The notes: generated from the sequence alone by a model not told the origin. A stretch of 64,000 nucleotides of DNA from Schlegelella aquatica (GCF_026013905.1 NZ_CP110257.1:310001-374000), one strand, 5' to 3'. Positions 19,132 through 28,188 are shown, numbered from the stretch's first letter. Numbers and translations are program-made.

Positions 19132-19269
19132 GGGCGTTGCGTCGCACACGGACGCTGCCCACGTTCGGCGGCGTGCCGGTCACTCGGTGCCGGCGCCCCT
19201 GCGGCGCTCGCCGGGAGGGCGGTGCGGCTGCCGTGGCGGCCCAGGCAGAAGACGATTGGAGGAACAACG

Positions 19270-19593
19270 ATGAAGCCGACACCCGCGTGGGGCGTGCTGC
19301 TGGCCCTGGTGACCAGCGCGGCCCATGCGCAGCAAGACCCCGGGCCTCAGGCCTTGTACGTGAAGAGCCTCGCGGCCACCTGCGCCAACTGCCACGGCAC
19401 GAACGGGCGCACCGTGCCCACCTCGTCCGTGCCGGCGCTGGCCGGTATGCCACGCACCTACATCATCGAGCAGATGAAGGCGTTCAAGTCCGGCGCGCGG
19501 CCCGCCACGGTCATGCACCAGCTGGCCAAGGGCTACAACGACGCGCAGATCGAGGCGATCGCCGGGTACTTCGCCGCACAGCCGCGGCAGTGA
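19270..19593 (+). CDS. fccA: Monohaem cytochrome c, sulfide dehydrogenase cytochrome subunit
   Basis: Periplasmic class I cytochrome c of 107 aa: signal peptide to about residue 20 (SAAHAQQ), one haem site CANCH (C38, C41, H42), and a likely axial Met at M60 (ALAGM) or M82 (VMHQ). It lies 19 bases upstream of the flavoprotein subunit and is the expected electron acceptor of the flavocytochrome c sulfide dehydrogenase. Only one haem motif is present, unlike the dihaem FccA of Allochromatium, so this is the short monohaem type. Start ATG 19270 has a strong GGAGGAACAACG leader. Confidence 0.9.
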   Translation: MKPTPAWGVLLALVTSAAHAQQDPGPQALYVKSLAATCANCHGTNGRTVPTSSVPALAGMPRTYIIEQMKAFKSGARPATVMHQLAKGYNDAQIEAIAGYFAAQPRQ

Positions 19594-19612
19594 GCAGCAG
19601 GGGGAGTCACAG

Positions 19613-20884
19613 ATGCAACGTCGATCGTTTCTCCACGGTGCCGCGGCGCTCGGCGCGCTGGGCCTCGCGGGCTGCGCCACCTCTCGCGTGCCGGCCAAGG
19701 CCCAGGTGGTGGTGGTCGGGGGCGGCTATGGCGGCGCCACGGCGGCCAAGTACCTGCGCATGTGGTCCGACTACCGGCTGCAGGTGGTGCTGGTCGAGCC
19801 CAACGACGCCTTCGTCTCCTGCCCGGTCTCGAACCTGGTGCTGGGCGGCTACAAGACGATGGCCGACATCACCACGCCATACGACAACCTGCGCAAGCGG
19901 CACGGCGTGACGCTGGTGAAGGACCGGGCCGAGCGCATCGACCCGGCCAAGAAGACCGTCACGCTCGCCTCGGGCGCCACCATCGCCTACGACAAGCTGG
20001 TGCTCTCGCCCGGCATCGACCTGATGTTCGACGGCATCCAGGGCCTGAAGGCCGCGCACGACGAAGGCCGCATCCTGCAGGCGTGGAAGGCCGGCCCCGA
20101 GACGGCCGCACTGCGCCGGCAGCTCGAAGCGATGCCCGACGGCGGCGTGTACGCCCTCACGATCCCCGAGGCGCCGTACCGCTGCCCGCCCGGTCCGTAC
20201 GAGCGGGCCTGCCAGGTGGCCAGCTACTTCAAGGCCGCCAAGCCCCGCTCGAAGGTGCTGGTGCTGGATGCCAACCAGGACGTCACCTCCAAGGGCCCGC
20301 TGTTCAAGAAGGTGTGGGCCGAGCAGTTCGCGGGCATCGTCGAGTATCGTCCGCAGCACAACGCGGTGGCGGTCGATGCCAAGTCCGGGGTGATCAAGTT
20401 CGACGTGCAAGACGAGGTCAAGGCCGACGTGCTGAACGTGCTGCCGCCGATGCGCGCCGGCCTGATCGCGGTGCAGACCGGTCTGGCCAACGCCAATGCC
20501 CGGTGGTGCAACGTGGACTACCTGACCTTCCAGTCCACCGCAGCCAAGGACATCCACGTGCTCGGCGACTCGATCCAGATTGCCCCGGGCATGCCGAAGT
20601 CCGGGCATATGGCGAACTCGCACGCCAAGGTGGCGGCGGCCGCGATCCTCGCCGAGCTGGCGGGCTGGCCGGTCAACCCTGCGCCGATGCTGACCAACAC
20701 CTGCTACAGCTTCGTGGACGGCAAGAACGTCATCCACGTGGCCAGCGTGCACGAGTACGTCGCGGCCGAAAAGACCTTCAAGACCGTCGCAGGGTCGGGC
20801 GGGGTGTCCACCGGCCCCTCGGAAATGGAAGGTGTTTACGGCTGGAACTGGGCCCAGAACATCTGGGCCGACATGCTGGCCTGA
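19613..20884 (+). CDS. fccB: Flavocytochrome c sulfide dehydrogenase, flavin subunit
   Basis: Periplasmic FAD protein (423 aa) that oxidises sulfide to sulfur/polysulfide and passes electrons to FccA. A twin-arginine-type leader (QRRSFLHGAAALGALGLAG) ends at a Cys (C21). The Rossmann nucleotide motif VVVVGGGYGGATAA follows, then C70 in FVSCPVSN, the position of covalent FAD attachment in the family. The redox-active cysteine pair is represented by C191 (YRCPPGP) and C364 (NTCYS). The C-terminal FCSD domain ends with the GWNWAQNIWADML tail. With fccA it forms a two-gene operon; no sox genes are near. Confidence 0.93.
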   Translation: MQRRSFLHGAAALGALGLAGCATSRVPAKAQVVVVGGGYGGATAAKYLRMWSDYRLQVVLVEPNDAFVSCPVSNLVLGGYKTMADITTPYDNLRKRHGVTLVKDRAERIDPAKKTVTLASGATIAYDKLVLSPGIDLMFDGIQGLKAAHDEGRILQAWKAGPETAALRRQLEAMPDGGVYALTIPEAPYRCPPGPYERACQVASYFKAAKPRSKVLVLDANQDVTSKGPLFKKVWAEQFAGIVEYRPQHNAVAVDAKSGVIKFDVQDEVKADVLNVLPPMRAGLIAVQTGLANANARWCNVDYLTFQSTAAKDIHVLGDSIQIAPGMPKSGHMANSHAKVAAAAILAELAGWPVNPAPMLTNTCYSFVDGKNVIHVASVHEYVAAEKTFKTVAGSGGVSTGPSEMEGVYGWNWAQNIWADMLA

Positions 20885-20995
20885 CGGCGAACCCGCCCGC
20901 CGCGCGGCGCCGCCACGGGGCCGCGCGGCGGGGCGCTCGTGCGCATGCGAGGGGCCCGGCAGGCCCGCGCGGGCGGAGGCCCTAGACTCTCGCCC

Positions 20996-22354
20996 GTGAA
21001 CCCCCCCTCGATTCCTCTGGCGCGACTGCTCGCGCACACCGCCGACGCCGTGCAGGCCGTGCGCGCCGGCCGCTCGCTCAACGACGCCCTGCGGGCCTGC
21101 CCGGCGGGCGCGCGTCCCGGCACGCAAGCACTCGCCTTCGACGCCATGCGCCGGCTCGGCCATGCCGAGTGCCTGCGCCGCCGGCTCGTGCCGCGCGCGC
21201 CGGCGCCGTGGACGGACGCGCTGCTGCTCACCGCGCTGTCGTTGCTCGAGCGCAGCGGCGGCGCGCCCTACCCGGACCACACCTTGGTGGACCAGGCGGT
21301 CGAGGCCGCCAAGGCACGCGACCGCCGCTCCGGCGCCTTCGTCAACGCGGTGCTCAGGCGCTTTCTGCGCGAGCGCGAGGCCTTGCGTGCCCAGGTCCGG
21401 GCGCAGCCCCTGTCGCAGTGGGACCACCCCCAGTGGTGGATCGAGCGGTTGCGCGCCGACTGGCCCGAGCACTGGCAGGACCTGCTCGCCTTCGACAACA
21501 CGCGCGCCCCGCTCGCGCTGCGGGTCAACCTTCGGCGCACCACCCAGGCGCGCGCGCTGGAGCGCCTGCGCGAAGCGGGGCTCAGCGCCTGGCCCGCGGG
21601 GCCCTGGGGCGTGGTGGTCGATCCCCCTCGGCCCGTCCACGAGATCCCCGGCTTCGCCGAAGGCGAGCTCTCGGTGCAGGACACGGCTGCGCAGCTGGCC
21701 GCGCCGCTGCTGCTCGGGATGCAAGCTCCCGTGGACCGGCCGTGGCTCGCGCCCGGTGCCCGGGTGCTCGACGCCTGCGCCGCGCCCGGGGGCAAGACGG
21801 CCCACTTGCTCGAGCTGGCCGAGCTCGACGTGGTGGCGCTCGACGTGGACCCGGACCGCCTGGCCCGCGTGCAGGACACCCTCGGTCGGCTGGGCCTGCA
21901 TGCCACCCTGTGCGCTGCCGATGCCCGCGAGACGGCCGCCTACTCGGGCGGTCGTCCGTTCGACGCGATCCTGCTCGATGCGCCGTGCAGCGCCTCGGGC
22001 ATCGTGCGCCGGCACCCCGACGTGCGATGGCTGCGGCGCGCGTCCGACGTGGAGGCGCTCGTGCGGCTGCAGGCCGAACTGCTCGACCGGCTGTGGCCTG
22101 TGCTGGCCCCGGGCGGCCGGCTGCTGTACTGCACCTGCTCCGTCTTCCGTGCCGAAGGCGAGGAGCAGATCGACGCTTTTTTGCAACGGCAATCCCAGGC
22201 CCGCCGCCTGCCGGCGCCCGGCCACCTGCTTCCGATGCCGCACAATCAGACGGAACCAGGGGGGTCGCAGGGCGCCGCAGCCCCGGCGGCCGACGTGCAG
22301 GGCTTCCGCGCGGACGGCTTCTATTACGCCCTGCTCCAGAAACACAACGGCTGA
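20996..22354 (+). CDS. rsmB: 16S rRNA (cytosine(967)-C(5))-methyltransferase
   Basis: Methylates C967 of 16S rRNA. The 452-residue enzyme starts with a NusB-like RNA-binding domain (about 10-150) and continues with the Rossmann methyltransferase: SAM motif LDACAAPGGKTAHLLEL, the first cysteine C331 in DAPCSASGIVRRHPD and the catalytic-base/nucleophile pair cysteine C381 in CTCSVF. The GTG at 20996 (VNPPSIPLARLL) was chosen; an upstream GTG/ATG in the same frame would add Arg/Gly-rich residues not typical of the family. It heads the conserved betaproteobacterial block rsmB-DUF4390-ntrY-ntrX. Confidence 0.93.
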   Translation: MNPPSIPLARLLAHTADAVQAVRAGRSLNDALRACPAGARPGTQALAFDAMRRLGHAECLRRRLVPRAPAPWTDALLLTALSLLERSGGAPYPDHTLVDQAVEAAKARDRRSGAFVNAVLRRFLREREALRAQVRAQPLSQWDHPQWWIERLRADWPEHWQDLLAFDNTRAPLALRVNLRRTTQARALERLREAGLSAWPAGPWGVVVDPPRPVHEIPGFAEGELSVQDTAAQLAAPLLLGMQAPVDRPWLAPGARVLDACAAPGGKTAHLLELAELDVVALDVDPDRLARVQDTLGRLGLHATLCAADARETAAYSGGRPFDAILLDAPCSASGIVRRHPDVRWLRRASDVEALVRLQAELLDRLWPVLAPGGRLLYCTCSVFRAEGEEQIDAFLQRQSQARRLPAPGHLLPMPHNQTEPGGSQGAAAPAADVQGFRADGFYYALLQKHNG

Positions 22355-22435
22355 ATCTGCACCGTGCTTTGCGAACACCGGGTGATCGCTGCTGTTCGGC
22401 CCGTGCTCGCAAGGGCGCGGCCGGGCGCTTCACCG

Positions 22436-23002
22436 ATGGGCCTGCGGGCCGTCGGGCGCCTCGTCCGCGCGTTTTTGCTCGCATGCTGGTGTGTGTGGAG
22501 CGGCGCGGCCCTGGCGGCCAGCATCCAGTTGCGAGACGTCGAGGTGGGCCGCAGCGAGGAGTCCGTGGTGTTGGGCTTCCAGGCCGAGTTCGTGCTGCCC
22601 AAGGCGGTCGAAGACGCGCTGCTGCGCGGCGTGCCGCTGCATTTCGCCGCGGAGGCCACCACCTACCGGCCCCGCTGGTACTGGCGAGACGAGCGCATCG
22701 CCCGCGCCACGCGGACCTGGCGCCTGGCGTACCAGCCCTTGACGCGGCGCTACCGTGTCACCTTCGGCAGCCTCAACCAGCACTACGAGTCGCTGTCCGA
22801 GGCGCTTGCGGCGGTGCGCAGCGTCTCGCGCTGGCGCATCGCCGACATCGGCCAGTTCGATCCCGGCGAGCGCTACTACATCGAGGTGCGCTACCGGCTC
22901 GACACCTCGCAGCTGCCCCGGCCCCTGCAGATCGGCATCGAGGGACAGGCCGACTGGGACCTGTCGGCCGAGAGCACGGTGATCGTGCAGGACTTACAGT
23001 GA
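22436..23002 (+). CDS. DUF4390 exported protein
   Basis: A 188-residue protein of the DUF4390 family with an N-terminal signal (hydrophobic run RAFLLACWCVWSGAALA, cleavage near residue 30). The mature part is beta-rich, with segments such as GFQAEFVLPKAVEDALLRG and the WRLAYQPLTRRYRV strand that mark the family. Its function is not known; the gene is reproducibly found just ahead of the ntrY-like kinase and ends 7 bases before it, so a role in the signal chain or the envelope is plausible. Start ATG 22436 was preferred over an earlier in-frame ATG at 22364, because it places the signal peptide at the N-terminus. Confidence 0.88.
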   Translation: MGLRAVGRLVRAFLLACWCVWSGAALAASIQLRDVEVGRSEESVVLGFQAEFVLPKAVEDALLRGVPLHFAAEATTYRPRWYWRDERIARATRTWRLAYQPLTRRYRVTFGSLNQHYESLSEALAAVRSVSRWRIADIGQFDPGERYYIEVRYRLDTSQLPRPLQIGIEGQADWDLSAESTVIVQDLQ

Positions 23003-23009
23003 GCCCGCC

Positions 23010-25292
23010 GTGAGCAAAGCCACCCGTTGGGCCTGGATCATCTCGCTGGTCGCACTGTCCGGCGCGGGGCTGGTGTTGATGTTCTTGCTGGCCCTGTCCA
23101 CCAACAATCGGCAGCTCTACGAGCAGTACTACGGCTGGCTGCTCGGCCTGAACGTGGCCATCGCCACCTTCCTTGCGCTGGTGATCTCGATTGCCGGCGT
23201 GCGCCTGGCGGTGCGCATGCGACGGCGCAAGTTCGGCAGCCGGTTGCTCGCCAAGCTCGCCGGCATCTTCGCGATGGTCGGCGTGCTCCCGGGTCTCATC
23301 ATCTACACCGTCTCGTATCAGTTCGTCTCCCGCAGCATCGAGAGCTGGTTCGACGTGCGCGTCGAAGGCGCCCTGGACGCCGGCCTCAACCTCGGGAGGG
23401 TGACCCTCGACACGCTCGTCAACGACCTGTCGGTCAAGACGCGCAGTGCGGCCGAGCGGCTCGCCGCCGAGAACCGCGATGCGGCGCTCGCGTTGGCGCT
23501 CGAGCGCATCCGCGACCAGCTCTCCGCCCAGGACGTGGCCCTGCTGGGACCGAACGGGGCGCCCATCGCGGCGGTGGGGATCGCGCGCGAGGCGCTCACC
23601 CCCGAGCGCCCCACGTCTCAGCGCCTGCGAGAAGCGCGCACGCAGCGCGTGGTCTCGCAGCTCGAAGGGCTCGACGGCGAGGCGGTGCAGCCGCGCATCC
23701 GTGTGCTCGCGCACGTGCCCTCGTCTTCGTTCAGCCTGGCCGCCGAGGACCGCTATCTGCAGGTGACGCAGCTGCTGCCTTCGACGCTGGCCGCCAACGC
23801 GATCGCCGTGCAGAACGCGTATCGCGAGTACCAGCAGCGTGCTCTGGCCCGCGAGGGGCTGCGCACGATGTACATCGGCACCCTCACGCTGACCCTGTTC
23901 CTCGCGGTGTTCGGGGCGGTGCTGCTGGCCGTCATCCTCGGCAACCAGCTCGCGCGGCCGCTGCTGCTGCTGGCCGAGGGCGTGCGGCAGGTGGCGCAGG
24001 GCGACCTCACGCCGAAACAGGTGTTCGCCTCGCGCGACGAGCTGGGAGGCCTGACCCGCTCGTTCGCCGACATGACGCAACAGCTGTCGGACGCCCGCGC
24101 GCTCGTGCAGCGCAGCCTGAGCGAGCTGGAGGCGGCCAAGACGAACTTGCAGACCATCCTCGACAACCTCACCGCCGGCGTCATCGTGCTCGACCCCGCC
24201 GGACGCATCGAGACCGTCAATCCGGGGGCGACGCGCATCCTGCGGCTGCCGCTCGGAGCCTGCCTCGGCCGCACGCTCGCCGAGGTGCCGGGCCTGGAGG
24301 CCTTCGCCGGCGAGGTGCAGCGGTTGTTCGACATGCACGCAGCCGGCAGCGAGGCCGCCGAGCGCGACCACTGGCAGCAGTCCATGGACCTGCAACCGCC
24401 CCCCGATGCGCCGGCGGGGCGCGGACCCATCACCCTGCTCGTGCGCGGTGCCTGGCTGCCGCAGCAGGCGCGGCTGCTGGTCTTCGACGACATCACCGAG
24501 GTCGTCTCCGCGCAGCGGTCCGTCGCGTGGGCCGAAGTGGCGCGGCGTCTCGCGCACGAGATCAAGAACCCGCTCACGCCCATCCAGCTGTCCGCCGAGC
24601 GGCTGCAGCACAAGCTCGAGTCCAAGCTCGAAGGGCCGGACCAGCAAATGCTCGCCCGGTCGGTCGCCACCATCGTCAACCAGGTGGGCGCGATGAAGCA
24701 GCTCGTCAACGAGTTTCGCGACTACGCGCGCCTGCCCGCGGCCAAGCTGGCGCCGTTGGACCTCAATGCCCTCGTCAACGAGGTGATCGGCCTGTACGGC
24801 GCGGCGATCGAAGCCGGGCGCCTCAAGGTGGAATGCGAGCCCGGCCTGCCGCGCATCATGGGCGATGCCACGCAGTTGCGCCAAGTGGTGCACAACCTGC
24901 TGCAGAACGCGCTCGATGCGGTGGCCGAGCGCCCCGATGGCCGCGTGCGCCTGTGGACCGAAGCCTCGCGCGCCGAGGACGGGGGCCTGCGCGCGGTGCG
25001 CCTCGTGGTGGCGGACAACGGGCCCGGCTTCGCCGAGGGCGTGCTGGCGCGTGCGTTCGAGCCCTACGTGACGACCAAGAGCAAGGGCACCGGCCTGGGG
25101 CTTGCGGTGGTCAAGAAGATCGCCGACGAACACGGCGCACGCATCCGCCTCAAGAACCTGCCGGCGCCGCCCGAGGCCCCGCCGGGCGTCGCGGCGGGCG
25201 GGGCGCAAGTTTCGCTATCATTTTCGACGTTCGCTCCATCCAGCCCTGCGTGCCCAGACGGCGCCTCCACGGTTGCCGGAGCAGGAAGTTGA
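23010..25292 (+). CDS. ntrY: NtrY-like membrane sensor histidine kinase
   Basis: A 760-residue inner-membrane kinase. Three N-terminal hydrophobic helices (about 9-30, 45-68, 80-100) precede a periplasmic/extracytoplasmic stretch, a further helix (about 285-315), a HAMP linker, a PAS domain (about 385-490), and the HisKA domain with phospho-acceptor H516 in RRLAHEIKNPLTPIQ. The ATPase domain has DNGPGF and GTGLGLAVVKKI. NtrY kinases sense nitrogen or redox status; which signal applies here is unknown. The partner regulator begins 4 bases after the stop. Confidence 0.92.
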   Translation: MSKATRWAWIISLVALSGAGLVLMFLLALSTNNRQLYEQYYGWLLGLNVAIATFLALVISIAGVRLAVRMRRRKFGSRLLAKLAGIFAMVGVLPGLIIYTVSYQFVSRSIESWFDVRVEGALDAGLNLGRVTLDTLVNDLSVKTRSAAERLAAENRDAALALALERIRDQLSAQDVALLGPNGAPIAAVGIAREALTPERPTSQRLREARTQRVVSQLEGLDGEAVQPRIRVLAHVPSSSFSLAAEDRYLQVTQLLPSTLAANAIAVQNAYREYQQRALAREGLRTMYIGTLTLTLFLAVFGAVLLAVILGNQLARPLLLLAEGVRQVAQGDLTPKQVFASRDELGGLTRSFADMTQQLSDARALVQRSLSELEAAKTNLQTILDNLTAGVIVLDPAGRIETVNPGATRILRLPLGACLGRTLAEVPGLEAFAGEVQRLFDMHAAGSEAAERDHWQQSMDLQPPPDAPAGRGPITLLVRGAWLPQQARLLVFDDITEVVSAQRSVAWAEVARRLAHEIKNPLTPIQLSAERLQHKLESKLEGPDQQMLARSVATIVNQVGAMKQLVNEFRDYARLPAAKLAPLDLNALVNEVIGLYGAAIEAGRLKVECEPGLPRIMGDATQLRQVVHNLLQNALDAVAERPDGRVRLWTEASRAEDGGLRAVRLVVADNGPGFAEGVLARAFEPYVTTKSKGTGLGLAVVKKIADEHGARIRLKNLPAPPEAPPGVAAGGAQVSLSFSTFAPSSPACPDGASTVAGAGS

Positions 25293-25296
25293 CTGC

Positions 25297-26007
25297 ATGG
25301 CCACCATACTTGTTGTTGACGACGAGCTCGGCATCCGCGCCCTGCTGTCGGAGATCCTCACCGACGAAGGCCACACCGTGGAGCTGGCCGAAAATGCCGC
25401 GCAGGCCCGGGCCTTTCGCGAGCGCAGCCGCCCGGATCTCGTGCTGCTCGACATCTGGATGCCCGACGTGGACGGCATCACGCTGCTCAAGGAGTGGGGT
25501 GCCAGTGGCCAGCTGACGATGCCGGTCATCATGATGTCGGGCCACGGCACCATCGACACCGCGGTGGAAGCCACCAAGTTCGGCGCGATGGCCTTCCTCG
25601 AAAAGCCGATCACGCTGCAGAAGCTGCTGCGTGCGGTGGAGCAGGCCTTGTCGCGCCAGACGCCGGCGCGGCCGTCTGCATCGCCGCTCGCGCCTGCGAC
25701 CCCCAACCACCTGGCCGGCCGCCCGGTCGCCGCCGACGGCGTGCCGGCGCACGGCGCCGGGGGGGCTGCGCTGGCACCCGCCCAGGGCAATGGCCCGCAG
25801 GCCGAGCAAGTGTTCGTGCTCGACCGCCCGCTGCGAGAAGCACGCGACGCCTTCGAGAAGGCCTACTTCGAGTTCCACCTCGCCAAGGAAAACGGAAGCA
25901 TGACCCGCGTGGCCGAGAAGACGGGCCTCGAGCGCACGCACCTGTACCGCAAGCTCAAGCAGCTGGGGGTGGACCTCACGCGCAACAAACGCAGCCACGG
26001 AAACTGA
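25297..26007 (+). CDS. ntrX: NtrX-like response regulator lacking the AAA+ domain
   Basis: A 236-residue regulator: receiver domain with phospho-acceptor D52 (LVLLDIWMPDVDG), K-box at EKPITL, then an Ala/Pro/Gly-rich linker (about 122-172) and a C-terminal Fis-type helix-turn-helix (MTRVAEKTGLERTHLYRKLKQLG). True NtrX proteins carry a sigma-54 ATPase domain between these parts. It is absent here, so this protein can bind DNA but not open sigma-54 promoters, as in other betaproteobacterial members. The HTH most resembles Fis-family domains that read GC-rich inverted sites. The tRNA-Phe promoter overlaps the end of this gene. Confidence 0.92.
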   Translation: MATILVVDDELGIRALLSEILTDEGHTVELAENAAQARAFRERSRPDLVLLDIWMPDVDGITLLKEWGASGQLTMPVIMMSGHGTIDTAVEATKFGAMAFLEKPITLQKLLRAVEQALSRQTPARPSASPLAPATPNHLAGRPVAADGVPAHGAGGAALAPAQGNGPQAEQVFVLDRPLREARDAFEKAYFEFHLAKENGSMTRVAEKTGLERTHLYRKLKQLGVDLTRNKRSHGN

Positions 26008-26013
26008 TATACT
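26008..26013 (+). promoter_or_regulatory. -10 element of the tRNA-Phe promoter
   Basis: TATACT lies 13 bases before the tRNA 5' end, just past the ntrX stop codon. The expected -35 region falls inside the last codons of ntrX and is poorly matched. Position and near-consensus hexamer support a dedicated tRNA promoter. Confidence 0.6.
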
Positions 26014-26026
26014 GTGAGTCTTCGCT

Positions 26027-26102
<76 letters not shown>

Positions 26103-26110
26103 CCATTCAG

Positions 26111-26143
26111 CGCCCAACCCTCTCCGGTTGGGCGTTTTCGTTT
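26111..26143 (+). terminator. tRNA-Phe terminator
   Basis: CGCCCAACC (26111-26119) pairs with GGTTGGGCG (26126-26134), loop of six, followed by TTTTCGTTT. The same hairpin is duplicated at 35758. Confidence 0.92.
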
Positions 26144-26274
26144 CCGGGTTCCCCGACGCCGCGCGGGGTTCCGGGCCATTCTGCCTGCGCCGCGCCCCAC
26201 TGCCGGGGGCGCCTGAATGGGGCAGGTTCGACTCTGCTCCGCCCTCTCTTCTCTCGAAACCTGCGCCAACTTCT
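26111..26274 (+). repeat. Left copy of 164-bp direct repeat
   Basis: Begins with the tRNA-Phe terminator and runs to CCAACTTCT. Hand alignment with 35758-35921 gives 158 matches in 164 positions and no gaps. Just upstream, both copies also share CACCACCAT, which here is the tRNA 3' end. Confidence 0.93.
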
Positions 26275-26306
26275 TGGCGCAAGCGCACGCAAGCGGCCTT
26301 GCGCCA
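26275..26306. repeat. Hairpin at left island junction
   Basis: Immediately inside the left repeat, TGGCGCAAG (26275-26283) and CTTGCGCCA (26298-26306) form a perfect 9-bp inverted repeat with a 14-base loop. A second dyad, CGTGAC (26108+200 region, 26308-26313) and GTCACG (26324-26329), follows directly. Neither has a T-run, so termination is not the obvious role; a recombination or IS-end remnant is possible. Confidence 0.5.
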
Positions 26307-26361
26307 CCGTGACTTACACCTGCGTCACGCAGAGCAGTTGCCCATGGCGCTTGCTCGGGTG

Positions 26362-26718
26362 TCAGCCCGGTCGGTTCAACAGCGATCGGGGCCATTGCTG
26401 GAAGCTCATGCGGTCCAGCACCTGGTACTCGCAGTCCTCGTCGCTGAGGTTGTACAGCGACTGGATGAACAGCAGCCGCACCATCACCTCGGTGGGGTAC
26501 GGCGGGCGCCCGCCTTTGCTACGGTCAGCGCGAGGGCAGGCGGTGTCGACCCGGGCGGCAATGGCCGCGAAGTCGATCAGTTCGTCCATTGCTGCCAGGT
26601 TGGCAATGAAGCCGCCGAGCTTGGCTTGGCGCTGGTCCTGCACGAACAGGTCAGCGCCAGGCTGGTGACGCCAGAAAGACGAGGGCTTGATGCGCGGGGT
26701 GATCATGGGCGACATCAT
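26362..26718 (-). pseudogene. Truncated IS5-family transposase (N-terminal part)
   Basis: 118 codons matching the N-terminus of an IS5/IS1182-like DDE transposase: FVQDQRQAKLGGFIANLAAMD, then GGRPPYPTEVMVRLLFIQ and LSDEDCEYQVLDRMSFQ. Similarity stops at about base 26400, where native proteins continue toward the first catalytic Asp, and the frame ends in unrelated residues (WPRSLLNRPG). The whole DDE core and the far end of the insertion sequence are missing, so it is inactive. It lies at the left inner edge of the island, as expected for scars of insertion and deletion. Confidence 0.85.
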
Positions 26719-26805
26719 GCCGGCTCACTGGCGACAACGGTTAGGGAGGTTTCGAGAAGTGCCCCAAAGGCACTTGGGCTGGCTCGCCCCAACTGCTTCA
26801 CCTCA

Positions 26806-28188
26806 TCAGGTTCCGCCTGGGAACTCCAGGCAGAACCGGGTCCTGCCCTGCGCGGACGTCACGCTGATCGATCCTCCATGGGTTTGCATAATGGCGCGGG
26901 TAATCGCCAATCCCAGCCCTGCGCCGTCGGTTTCCGGATGTGACCGCGATGGGTCGGCCCGGTAAAAGCGATCGAACAGGCGCGGCAAGATCTTCGGCTC
27001 GATGTCCTCGCCGGTGTTCTCGACGCTCACCCGGGTGGCTTGGGAAGACTGGCTGATCTCGATCGTGACCTCGCCATGTGGCGGCGTGTGGCGCAGCGCG
27101 TTCGAAAGCAGATTGCTCAGGGCACGGCGGAACATCAAGCGATCACCGACGATCTCGCCCTCACCACGCTGAGCCAGTCTGACGCCCTTCTCATCGGCGA
27201 CCGCCTCATAGAACTCAATCAGGGCGTGCGTTTCCTCGGCTGCCGAGAAACGTTCCCGGTTCGGCAGCATCATCCCGCGTTCGGCCTTGGCCAGGAACAG
27301 CATATCGGACACCATGCGGCCCAGACGCTGCAGTTCCTCGGCATTGGAAGCCAGGATCTCCCGGTAGGTATCGGCATCGCGCCGGGTAGCCAACGCGACC
27401 TGGGTCTGGGTCAGCAGGTTGCTCAGGGGGGTGCGCAGCTCATGCGCCAGATTCGACGAGAACTCCGACAGTCGCGTGAACGCGTCTTCCAGCCGGTCCA
27501 GCATCTTGTTGAGTTCGTGAGCCAGATCGGCCATTTCGATGGGTACCGCCTCGACGGGCATGCGCTGGTGCAGCCGCTGGCTCGTGAGCGTGGTGGCTCT
27601 GGATTTCATGGCACGCAATGGCGCCAGCCCCTTGTACGCGGCAAACCAGCTCAGCAAGCCACAGATGACGATCGTCACGACGGCATAGGTCATCAGGGTG
27701 CGCCGCAACTCCAGCATGAACCGTGTGTGATGCGCCGTGTCCATGGCAACGAGGATGTCCAGCCGCGTCGTTGCGTCATAGGCTGGAATAACCCGGACAC
27801 GCATCCCGCGAAACGCCTGCCCTGCGTCGGCCCAATGGATCAGCGCGTCGTTGCCGTTGCCTTCATCCGCCGGTGACAGTTCGCGCGGGAGGCGAAATCC
27901 TTCGGACTGGAAGAGCGTTTCACCTTTCGAATCGTGGACGCTGACGTACAGCCCGTGATGGTGGCTCAATGCCTCACGCAGCAGCCACTTGGCGTCCTCG
28001 GTCGAATTGGATCGCGCCAAAATATCCTCGATCAGGTGCTGCTTGTCCTGCAGCGCCATGTGATCCAGCTCGATGAAATGCCGCTCGGATGCAGCGATGA
28101 CCAACAAGGCCAATCCAAACACCACAGCCCCAGCCGCCAACGTAAAGAAGAGGGTGAGCCGGGTCGTCAGTGACAGGGAGCGAAACAT
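26806..28188 (-). CDS. cusS: Heavy-metal sensor histidine kinase
   Basis: Inner-membrane kinase of the CusS/CopS/SilS group, 460 aa. TM1 about 10-32, a periplasmic sensor loop with several His residues (SHHHGLYVSVHDSKGE, AHHTRF), TM2 about 164-184, HAMP, HisKA with H249 (SSNLAHELRTPLSNL), and an ATPase domain with NLLSNALRHTPPHG and GAGLGLAITRAIM. It is expected to detect periplasmic Cu(I)/Ag(I) and phosphorylate CusR. The gene abuts cusR (0 bases between stop and start). Both lie divergent from the copper genes they should control. Confidence 0.93.
   Translation of the reverse strand: MFRSLSLTTRLTLFFTLAAGAVVFGLALLVIAASERHFIELDHMALQDKQHLIEDILARSNSTEDAKWLLREALSHHHGLYVSVHDSKGETLFQSEGFRLPRELSPADEGNGNDALIHWADAGQAFRGMRVRVIPAYDATTRLDILVAMDTAHHTRFMLELRRTLMTYAVVTIVICGLLSWFAAYKGLAPLRAMKSRATTLTSQRLHQRMPVEAVPIEMADLAHELNKMLDRLEDAFTRLSEFSSNLAHELRTPLSNLLTQTQVALATRRDADTYREILASNAEELQRLGRMVSDMLFLAKAERGMMLPNRERFSAAEETHALIEFYEAVADEKGVRLAQRGEGEIVGDRLMFRRALSNLLSNALRHTPPHGEVTIEISQSSQATRVSVENTGEDIEPKILPRLFDRFYRADPSRSHPETDGAGLGLAITRAIMQTHGGSISVTSAQGRTRFCLEFPGGT

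Noticed and set aside
26757..26775. Terminator for cusS
   Set aside because: AAGTGCC/GGCACTT forms a 7-bp stem, but neither strand has a T-run after it, so termination is not supported; it may be an IS end.
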